A stretch of 64,000 nt of DNA from an uncultured Gammaproteobacteria bacterium (GTDB lineage: Bacteria; Pseudomonadota; Gammaproteobacteria; Pseudomonadales; UBA5518). A program made the position numbers and the translations under genes. Shown here one piece after another: positions 58,001 through 64,000 of this stretch. The stretch lies in the NCBI GenBank assembly GCA_903928015.1, contig CAIYPF010000056.1, forward strand, positions 1 to 64,000, written 5' to 3'. How positions within the stretch are numbered: position 1 is the first letter of the stretch; every line of letters starts with the position of its first letter. Below the pieces are notes generated by a model that was not told where the DNA came from, did no database searches, and worked only from the letters and a program-made list of their open reading frames with translations.

Positions 58001-58444
58001 TCAGTAGGTCGTGGGGATGCCGGCTGCTGCAGCAAGAGGGGTGCGCGCGGCCTGCACATTGTCCAGCGGCCTGGCGGCGCGCGCCCGCGCCACTTCTGCG
58101 GCATCGAAGGGAACGAAACCCTCGGGCAGGCCGCGCGGATCGAGCGTGGCCAACATCCAGTTGTAGACGCGCGCGAGTCGCTGGTCGTCGAGCGCGGACA
58201 AGGAGGCACCCGGCACCCGAAGCAGGAATTCCCGGCCACCAGGCGTGCCGAGCAGAGCCCGCATGGACACGCGCAAATCGGGAACCTTGCCGGGATACCC
58301 GCTGCCGTCGCCCACATGGCAACCCTGACAACGCAGGATGTAATCGACCTGCGGGCTCTCGTCAGCCCGCAGCCCGGCCGTCGGCATCAACAGCGCCGCG
58401 GAGGCAAGTAGCGCGCACAGCACGAAACGCCTCACAGCGGCCAT
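58001..58444 (-). CDS. Periplasmic monoheme c-type cytochrome
   Basis: A 147-residue protein with a signal peptide ending near GLRA and a single heme site C39-x2-C42-H43 (CQGCH). It lies five bases downstream of the amine dehydrogenase light chain gene, where the Alcaligenes faecalis aromatic amine dehydrogenase cluster also has a small cytochrome gene. It is the likely electron acceptor or relay. It has one heme, so it is not the diheme MauG. Confidence 0.9.
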   Translation of the reverse strand: MAAVRRFVLCALLASAALLMPTAGLRADESPQVDYILRCQGCHVGDGSGYPGKVPDLRVSMRALLGTPGGREFLLRVPGASLSALDDQRLARVYNWMLATLDPRGLPEGFVPFDAAEVARARAARPLDNVQAARTPLAAAAGIPTTY

Positions 58445-58449
58445 GGCGC

Positions 58450-58977
58450 TTACTTCTTGGGGTCGATCGCCAAGCCCACCACGATGGCAGTGGAGCAGTT
58501 GTAGATCGCGCTCTTGGTGCCGAGGCACCAGTTGAGGTCGTTCGAGAGATCCGGGCGGTAGATCGGACGGTCGATCTTGTTCGCATTGCAAAGGCAGGTG
58601 CCGCAGGAGCTTTTGCCGCAGCAGTCGTTGTAGGAAATGATGTAGTGCTTGCCGTCTGCGGGATTCAGGCAGGTGCCGATCCAGGTGATCGGTGACATCT
58701 CGGTGCCGGGCGGGCACTCGTTCTGGCTGCCGCCACAGCAGGAGCAGAGGAATCCGTCGATGGCGCAATAGCGCCAGTAGTCGCAGGAGGCGGGATCGCC
58801 CGGGTCCGCCGGCATACCCGGTGCGCCGTCCGCGGCCGAGGCGCGAGCCACCGGCAGTAGCGGCAACGCTGCAGTGCCCACCAGCATGGATCCCAGCCCG
58901 CGCAGCACGCCACGGCGGGAGCTGTGCTGCGCCACGCGCCTTGCGCTGCCTTCCATCAGTTTGTCGAGCCAGTTCAT
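58450..58977 (-). CDS. mauA: TTQ-bearing amine dehydrogenase light (small) subunit
   Basis: A 175-residue precursor with a Tat-type signal (SSRRGVLRGLGSMLVGTAALP) and the cysteine-rich core of methylamine/aromatic amine dehydrogenase small subunits. W99 (SPITWIGTC) and W150 (NDLNWCLG) are 51 apart, as in the TTQ pair Trp57-Trp108 of Paracoccus. D118 and D74 match the catalytic Asp76 and Asp32 by spacing. The ATG overlaps the mauD stop. The gene order B-E-D-A followed by a cytochrome resembles aauBEDA of Alcaligenes faecalis, so aauA is an equally fair name. Confidence 0.95.
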   Translation of the reverse strand: MNWLDKLMEGSARRVAQHSSRRGVLRGLGSMLVGTAALPLLPVARASAADGAPGMPADPGDPASCDYWRYCAIDGFLCSCCGGSQNECPPGTEMSPITWIGTCLNPADGKHYIISYNDCCGKSSCGTCLCNANKIDRPIYRPDLSNDLNWCLGTKSAIYNCSTAIVVGLAIDPKK

Positions 58978-59570
58978 CTGCCTGATCTCCCCACGTATTC
59001 TTGGATGGATGCCACCTTGCGCTCCTTGGCCTCGAACAGGCTGTCCAGGTGTTCGCGCGAGTTCACGATGCCGAGCGAGGCGATGCGCCCCTGCTCGTCG
59101 ACAAGTACGCCGTAAGGCAGCTTTGACACACCGTAGCTGCGGCCCAGCACTTCCGATAACAGATACGGGTAGCCCTCGAGCCCGTGGCGGCGCACCAGCT
59201 CGGCGTGCAGCGTGGTGTCCCCGTCGCTGGCGAAGACCAGATCGAGCCAGTCGCGCTCCGCGCGCGCTGCGGAAAGCAGAGCGGGCAGCAGCGATTTGCA
59301 GAGCGGGCAATCGGGCGCGAGGAAAAACAGCAACTGGCTGCGGCCCGCTGCGGGGACGCCGGCCTCGAAGGTGCCGCCGTCCAGACGCGGTGCCGGGACC
59401 CGCGGAGCCTCCTGCCCCACGCCAAGTTTGCGGTTGAGCATCAGTGCGCCTGCAGGCGCAACGCGCTCGTAGAGAACGCCGATCTGCCGCACCAGCGCGA
59501 AGATCACCACCGCCATCACGAGCACCACGATCCACAGCAGCACGGAGGACACGAGCAGCGCCTGGTTCAT
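58974..59570 (-). CDS. mauD: Amine dehydrogenase maturation protein MauD
   Basis: A 198-residue membrane-anchored thioredoxin-like protein: one N-terminal membrane segment (about 7-28) and the redox motif C88-P-L-C91 in LFFLAPDCPLCKSLLP. MauD is needed to form the six disulfides of the light chain. It overlaps mauE upstream and mauA downstream by four bases each. Confidence 0.95.
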   Translation of the reverse strand: MNQALLVSSVLLWIVVLVMAVVIFALVRQIGVLYERVAPAGALMLNRKLGVGQEAPRVPAPRLDGGTFEAGVPAAGRSQLLFFLAPDCPLCKSLLPALLSAARAERDWLDLVFASDGDTTLHAELVRRHGLEGYPYLLSEVLGRSYGVSKLPYGVLVDEQGRIASLGIVNSREHLDSLFEAKERKVASIQEYVGRSGR

Positions 59571-60106
59571 CGCAGGCGCTCCAGCAACTGACGGTTGGCA
59601 AGCAGGCCGTTCACGCTGGCGTAAAGCAGCGCCACGACCGCGGCGCAAAAGAGCGCGAACAACCAGCCCGACCAGTGGGAGGGCACGGCCGGAGAGGCCG
59701 CAGCGACGAGGGCGGCGGCGACGAGAAGGGCGTTTCGCATGGGCAGCGCGACACTCAGGCGCTGCGACTGCCCCGTCCCTGCGCAGCCGCAGTCGATATC
59801 ACGGCGCCCACGCAGGAGATTGACCGTGATCGCCACGCCATAGGCGCCGATGATCGCCGCAGCACAAAGCAAGGCCGGCACCCGGGCAAAGGGCAGGAGC
59901 AGGAGTACTGCGAGCGCCACCTCGAACACCGCGAGCGGCCGCGCGAGCAAGGCGCCCGCACCGTCCGGAAGCAAGCGGTAGTCGTCGATATGCGCCGCGG
60001 TGAGTGCCACGTCGCGCAACTTGCCGAGACCGGCGTCGAGCAGCACCCAACCGAGCAGCAGGACGAGGCCGAGCGCGATCACGGGATCCACCATGGGCAG
60101 TGTCAC
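59567..60106 (-). CDS. mauE: Amine dehydrogenase maturation membrane protein MauE
   Basis: A 179-residue integral membrane protein with about four or five hydrophobic segments (about 9-27, 58-75, 79-97, 123-143, 147-163) and the loop DIDCGCAG. The pattern is that of MauE, which works with MauD on light-chain folding. The start is GTG at 60106, three bases after the heavy-chain stop; an ATG four codons on (60094) is possible. Confidence 0.92.
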   Translation of the reverse strand: MTLPMVDPVIALGLVLLLGWVLLDAGLGKLRDVALTAAHIDDYRLLPDGAGALLARPLAVFEVALAVLLLLPFARVPALLCAAAIIGAYGVAITVNLLRGRRDIDCGCAGTGQSQRLSVALPMRNALLVAAALVAAASPAVPSHWSGWLFALFCAAVVALLYASVNGLLANRQLLERLR

Positions 60107-60109
60107 GTC

Positions 60110-61267
60110 TCAGGGTGCAGGGAAGACGAGGAACGGCGTCTCGGCGCCGAAATCTGCAAGCGTGCGGAGCCATTGGCCACTCAGCGCGTCGTAGACGTCC
60201 AGCACGAAGGCGCCCGTCTCGTTGTTGCCCACAGCGACCATCAGGGGCTTGTCGTCACGGGTAAGCATGATCGACATAGCCGGATGCTTCAGCGTGATAC
60301 GCCGCTCGCGCTTCTTCGAGGCGGGGTCGAAAACCCAGGCCTCGGTGCCGGAATCCTGGTGCGAGGATTTCTCGCCCTTCACATGGAAGAGCATATAGAT
60401 CCTGCCCGTGGAATCGGTGTCGAGGAACTGCCAGCCGCCAGGGCGCCAGCCGGCCTCGCGGTCTGCAGCGTCGAGCAGGGACCAGGGCTTGCCCGGCTTG
60501 GCAACGTCACCGCGGAAATCGACGGGCAACATCTGGCCACCAAAGGTCGGGAACCAGCCCATGCCGGCGTGCCGCGCGGGCTTCTCGAACAGCGGATCGG
60601 CCTCCACGTCCAGGGCCGGCTTGCCCCGCACTTCTTTCTTGAGCTTGCCGTTCTCGTCGAGTTGCACGCTGAAGAAAGCGCCGTCGGCGCAGAGCGAACT
60701 GAAGCCGCGCTTGCCAGTGGGGTACATGAGCGCGCAGCCGGGAATCGGCACCTCGGTGGCGATGGCGCGCTTCTCGAGATCCACCACCCAGACCGAACTG
60801 CCCGGGTTGAAATTGAACGACAGCGCGAAGCGGTCGTCTCCGATCACCTGCACGGCGTGCACCTGCGGCAAGCCGCTGAAACGCTTGCCGCCCGGCAAGA
60901 CCACCTCGCCCGTCGGCGCCAGGGTGGACTGGTCGTAGATAGTGAAGACGTCGGTGCGCTCACCGCGCTGGCCGCGGGAATAGAAACTCTCCGAGACGTA
61001 GAGTTCCTTACGCGCACGCGAGGTCGCGAACCCGCCCATGAAGCCATGGTTGATCATGCCCTTGTACTGGGCTGCGCCGGTTTCGGCGTCCGCGTCGAGC
61101 ACCACCACCTTGCCATCGCTCATGTGGAAGAACGCCCCGTCGTGGGCGAGGATCCAGTGCGGCGGATACGGCGCCGGCAGCGTGCGGATGATGCCGGTCT
61201 TTTCTGCGGGCAACTCGGCATGCACGAGCGCGGCTCCGAGCAGCAGGAGGCCGATCCACTTCTTCAT
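60110..61267 (-). CDS. mauB: Quinone amine dehydrogenase heavy (large) subunit
   Basis: A 385-residue beta-propeller subunit with a signal peptide (MKKWIGLLLLGAALVHA). Family segments include GWFPTFGGQMLPVDFRGD, WRPGGWQFLDTD and repeated VWVVDL, VFDPASKK and VLDVYDA blades. It pairs with the TTQ light chain in the periplasm. It is the first gene of the row mauB-E-D-A-cytochrome-VOC, with GAGGAA eight bases before the ATG. The sequence alone does not settle methylamine versus aromatic amine; the neighbourhood favours aromatic (aauB). Confidence 0.93.
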   Translation of the reverse strand: MKKWIGLLLLGAALVHAELPAEKTGIIRTLPAPYPPHWILAHDGAFFHMSDGKVVVLDADAETGAAQYKGMINHGFMGGFATSRARKELYVSESFYSRGQRGERTDVFTIYDQSTLAPTGEVVLPGGKRFSGLPQVHAVQVIGDDRFALSFNFNPGSSVWVVDLEKRAIATEVPIPGCALMYPTGKRGFSSLCADGAFFSVQLDENGKLKKEVRGKPALDVEADPLFEKPARHAGMGWFPTFGGQMLPVDFRGDVAKPGKPWSLLDAADREAGWRPGGWQFLDTDSTGRIYMLFHVKGEKSSHQDSGTEAWVFDPASKKRERRITLKHPAMSIMLTRDDKPLMVAVGNNETGAFVLDVYDALSGQWLRTLADFGAETPFLVFPAP

Positions 61268-61321
61268 GTCTGATTCCTCACGAAACCGGTTGAACCGAGC
61301 CTGACAGCGATAGTGCCGCGC

Positions 61322-62653
61322 TCAGGTCTTGTCGATGCTGATCACCTGGATGTCGGTGTACTCGGCGAGACCTTCCTCGCCGAACTCCACACCCATACCC
61401 GAGGACTTCACGCCGCCCATGGGTACATTCGGTGCGATGGCCGCGTGCTTGTTGACCCAGACCGTTCCACATTCGAGACGGGCCGCAACTGCAGCTGCCA
61501 CCGTGAGATCCGTGGACCACACCGAGCCACTCAGCCCGAACTCGCTCGCGTTTGCGCGTGCAATCACTTCGTCCAGATCGCTGTAACGGATCACCGGAAG
61601 GACCGGGCCGAACTGCTCCTCGTCCACTAGGCGGGTGCCATCCGTGACATCGGCCACGACGGTGAGCGGATAGAAATTGCCCTGGCCTCCGGTGGGCGAA
61701 CCGCCGCAGAGGATGCGCGCACCGTGCGCCTTGGCGTCTTCGACCAGCGCGTTCACCTTGTCGAACTGCATACGGTTCTGCAGCGGGCCCATCATGCTCG
61801 ACTCGTCCAGACCGTTGCCCACGGGCGTGGCCTGCGCGATGCCGGCAAGCGCCTGGCACATCGGCTCGTAGAGGCTGTCGTGAACGTAGAGGCGCTTGAT
61901 GGCCGCGCATGTCTGCCCGGAGTTGATGAAGGCACCGCCGAAGATCTTGGGCGCCATGGCCGCCACATCGGCGCCCGGCAGCACGATGGCGGCGTCGTTG
62001 CCGCCGAGTTCAAGCGTCAGGCGCTTGAGGTTGCCTGCCGCGCTCGCCATCACCTTCTTACCGGTGGCGCAGGAGCCGGTGAACACGATCTTCTTGATGC
62101 CGGGGTGTTCGGTCATCCACTGCCCGAGCTCATCGGGGCCGGTTACCGCGTTCAGCACGCCGGGCGGCAGCACCTCGTTGATGAGCTCCACCATGCGCAG
62201 CGTCCCGAGGGGCGTGTAGGGAGAGGGCTTGATCACCACGGTGTTGCCGGTGCGGATTGCGGGCACCACATGCCAGATCGCGATCATCAGCGGCCAGTTC
62301 CAGGGCGTGATGGAGCCCTCCACGCCGAGCGGGCGGCGGTGGATCTCGACACGGCTCTGCGGGGTGTCTTCCAGCACCTTGACCGGCAGTTCAAAGGAGG
62401 CCTGTGCACCCGCCCAGGCCATGCAGGCACCGAGCTCGAACTCCGAACCCATGCCCTTCAGAGGTTTGCCCTGCTCCATCGTGAGCAGCCGCGAGAGCTC
62501 GCCCGCGTGTGCCTGCAACACGCCCACGATATCGAGGCAGGCCTGCTTGCGCCGCGCCTCGGGCTCCTTGCTCCACGTGGCGAAGGCGCGTTCGGCCGCA
62601 GCAACAGCCTGATCGAGTTGTTCGCGCGTGGCGACGGGCGCCCGGCCCACCAC
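61322..62653 (-). CDS. NAD(P)-dependent aldehyde dehydrogenase, N-terminus uncertain
   Basis: An aldehyde dehydrogenase with all active-site parts: TPWNWPLMIAIW, LELGGNDAAIV (general base Glu) and the nucleophilic Cys in FINSGQTCAAI. From the first possible start, GTG at 62653, it has 443 residues. The family N-terminus is encoded upstream in the same frame (IIDNHKVPT...FAVPNPATGE, 62654 to about 62730) but has no ATG, GTG or TTG before a TGA at 62758. It lies 54 bases upstream of mauB on the same strand, so it probably oxidises the aldehyde made by the amine dehydrogenases, like PeaE. Confidence 0.88.
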   Translation of the reverse strand: MVGRAPVATREQLDQAVAAAERAFATWSKEPEARRKQACLDIVGVLQAHAGELSRLLTMEQGKPLKGMGSEFELGACMAWAGAQASFELPVKVLEDTPQSRVEIHRRPLGVEGSITPWNWPLMIAIWHVVPAIRTGNTVVIKPSPYTPLGTLRMVELINEVLPPGVLNAVTGPDELGQWMTEHPGIKKIVFTGSCATGKKVMASAAGNLKRLTLELGGNDAAIVLPGADVAAMAPKIFGGAFINSGQTCAAIKRLYVHDSLYEPMCQALAGIAQATPVGNGLDESSMMGPLQNRMQFDKVNALVEDAKAHGARILCGGSPTGGQGNFYPLTVVADVTDGTRLVDEEQFGPVLPVIRYSDLDEVIARANASEFGLSGSVWSTDLTVAAAVAARLECGTVWVNKHAAIAPNVPMGGVKSSGMGVEFGEEGLAEYTDIQVISIDKT

Positions 62654-62985
62654 CTCGCCAGTGGCGGGATTCGGTACGGCGAATGAGGCGAGCGTAGGGA
62701 CTTTGTGGTTGTCGATGATCAGGCCGTAATCAGGCGTGGGCAGGCACTCCGGGTTTCAGCCTCGAAGACTATCAGGGCCGGCGCCGCAATGGCCGGTCTG
62801 ACAGTGAACAGTCGCTTGAATCTGCGCGAAGTTTTGCCTTTGCCCGGAAGAAACTCAATCGCCCGCGCAGATCCCGATCACTACGCGCACGATCATGACC
62901 GGCTTTTTGAGGCACAAAAGAAAACGCCCGCGGGGTTAGCCGCGGGCGTTCGGGTGGCCACGAGGGCCACCTCGGACCACAGGGA
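62654..62985. other. Gap holding an unstarted ALDH N-terminal extension and a terminator
   Basis: Bases 62654-62755 stay open in the aldehyde dehydrogenase frame and encode its expected N-terminus, but offer only CTG (62741-62743) as a conceivable start. Between about 62760 and 62912 I see no gene or clear promoter. The receptor-gene terminator occupies 62915-62950. Confidence 0.6.
62915..62950 (-). terminator. Rho-independent terminator of the third TonB receptor gene
   Basis: On the minus strand an 11-bp perfect stem (AACGCCCGCGG / CCGCGGGCGTT, 62923-62950) with a 6-base loop is followed by TTCTTTT. It lies 36 bases past the receptor stop. Confidence 0.9.
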
Positions 62986-64000
62986 TCAGAAGCTCTGGGT
63001 GAACTTCAGGCCGATGGTACGGGGACGTGCCGGAATCCCGTAGATCTGCTGTCCGCAGACCGCCGGGGCGCACTGCGAGGTGATCGACAGGGGGGTGTCC
63101 TCGTTGGTCACGTTCTTCACGAACAACTCGACTTCGTAGCTCTCCTTCGCCAGACCTGCGGTGAGGTCGATGAAGGTGTTTTCCTTGAACTCGGGGTAGT
63201 AGAGCTCCATGTCGCGGATGTTCAGGCTCGAGTTGCGCTTGCCCTGATAGGCCAGCGTGGCCTGCAGGTGGCCCTCGAACTCACCCACGGGCACGGTGTA
63301 GCGAGCCGTCAGGTTGCCTTTGAACTTGGCCGTGAGGGGGAGTTGCTCGCCCTCGTCAGCCCAGTTGGCGCTCTCACCCGGACCGCCGATCACGCCGTCG
63401 CCGTTGATGTCGGCCGGCGATTGGCAACCGGGGCAGTAGTCGTCCTTGATCTCGCTGTCGTAGTAGGCCCAGGAGGCCACCAGTGTCAGGTTCTCGGTGG
63501 CAGCCCAAAGAACGTCCATCTCCGTGCCGAGGATCTCTGCCGTCGGGCCGTTCACGTTCTGCGTTATGCCGTTGGCGCCCTGGAAGCCGACCTGGAAGTC
63601 TTTCCATTCCTCGAAGAACACCGCGCCGTTGAATTGCACGCTGTTGTCGAACCACTGCGTCTTCCAACCCATTTCCCAGTTGGTGAGGAAGTCCGACACG
63701 TACTCGCCGGCGAAGGGGTTGCGGTTGATGCCGCCGGGCCGGTAGCCCTCGGACCAGGTGCCGTACACCATGTCGTCGTCGTTGATCTTGTAGCTCAGGT
63801 TGACCATGAAGATGTGGTCGCTTTCCTTGATGCCCTTGTCGACGTTTTTGCACGGAGCGTCGTCGTAGTCAGCCTGCGAGGGGCAGCGCCACTCACCGTT
63901 GCCCGACCAGCCCTGACCCCAGGACACGAATGCGCCGTCACCACCGTTGGCAGGATCACCCGGCTCGTTGACATCCGACGGGCGGCTGCCCGGCACACGG
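62986..64000 (-). CDS. TonB-dependent receptor, C-terminal part (5' end outside window)
   Basis: About 338 C-terminal residues of an outer-membrane receptor; the frame runs off the window end. Barrel segments such as VYGTWSEGYRPGGINRNPF, FFEEWKDFQVGFQ, and the terminal RPRTIGLKFTQSF with its final Phe are typical. An acidic loop (ADINGDGVIGGPG) resembles a calcium-binding DxNxDG motif. Its own terminator follows. Substrate unknown; position suggests import for the amine-degrading genes. Confidence 0.93.
   Translation of the reverse strand, partial: RVPGSRPSDVNEPGDPANGGDGAFVSWGQGWSGNGEWRCPSQADYDDAPCKNVDKGIKESDHIFMVNLSYKINDDDMVYGTWSEGYRPGGINRNPFAGEYVSDFLTNWEMGWKTQWFDNSVQFNGAVFFEEWKDFQVGFQGANGITQNVNGPTAEILGTEMDVLWAATENLTLVASWAYYDSEIKDDYCPGCQSPADINGDGVIGGPGESANWADEGEQLPLTAKFKGNLTARYTVPVGEFEGHLQATLAYQGKRNSSLNIRDMELYYPEFKENTFIDLTAGLAKESYEVELFVKNVTNEDTPLSITSQCAPAVCGQQIYGIPARPRTIGLKFTQSF

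Noticed and set aside
58001-58444. MauG for TTQ synthesis
   Set aside because: Only one CxxCH motif and 147 residues; MauG is a diheme protein of over 300 residues.

Overview
The window is high-GC coding-dense DNA that reads like a chromosome segment of a free-living, aerobic gammaproteobacterium (inference). The reasons are a proteobacterial gltBD pair, three TonB-dependent receptors whose plugs begin EEIVVTAQK/EEVVVTAQK, Tat-exported enzymes, a RAYT transposase gene and short REP-type palindromes. I did not count GC and cannot name a genus. No rRNA, tRNA, CRISPR array, plasmid or phage gene was seen.

Layout. 1-12 kb: end of a PRPP-synthetase-like gene, gltB-gltD (ammonia assimilation), a RAYT gene, then trpB-trpA followed by a Tat-exported nitroreductase-like gene, and a Nudix/deazaflavin-type reductase pair. 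12.2-14.8 kb: a tightly overlapping run of SDR, UPF0114, thioesterase and SDR genes. 14.8-27.6 kb: a complete aerobic phenylacetate (paa) locus, paaZ-G-I-J-A-B-C-D-E-X plus a fused FadB/FadJ-like gene on the minus strand, with paaK divergent. 27.6-30 kb: an AraC-type regulator and a cytochrome P450. 30-46 kb: two TonB-dependent receptors, a Tat amidase, an HDAC-like deacylase, one intact and one degenerate amidohydrolase, a metallo-beta-lactamase-fold protein, two acyl-CoA synthetases and a TetR regulator. 46-57.3 kb: quinohemoprotein amine dehydrogenase (QHNDH, cysteine tryptophylquinone) structural and maturation genes qhpA-D-C-B-F-E, with qhpG displaced onto the other strand. Between qhpE and qhpG lie an exported sarcosine-oxidase-like flavoprotein, a 2-oxoglutarate dioxygenase-like protein and a DsbA/FrnE protein. 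57.3-61.3 kb: a second, unrelated quinone amine dehydrogenase (tryptophan tryptophylquinone, mau/aau BEDA) with a small cytochrome c. 61.3-64 kb: an aldehyde dehydrogenase and the 3' part of a third TonB-dependent receptor.

How it fits together (inference). The right half can take up an organic nitrogen compound (receptors), possibly hydrolyse acyl-amine bonds (amidase, HDAC-like and amidohydrolase enzymes) and activate the acyl part (two AMP-forming ligases). The amine part could be oxidised in the periplasm by two different protein-derived-quinone dehydrogenases, and the aldehyde by the neighbouring aldehyde dehydrogenase. If the amine is 2-phenylethylamine or similar, the acid is phenylacetate, which the paa locus (PaaK, the PaaABCDE epoxidase, PaaG, PaaZ, the FadB-like protein, PaaJ) takes to acetyl-CoA and succinyl-CoA. 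The window therefore looks like a combined acyl-amine/aromatic-amine catabolic island. The two unrelated quinocofactor enzymes side by side are its most unusual feature.

Two sets of REP-like palindromes lie around the qhpF-qhpG segment: three copies after qhpB, and one inverted perfect copy plus a variant tandem array after qhpG. They may mark the recombination that broke the usual qhp gene order.
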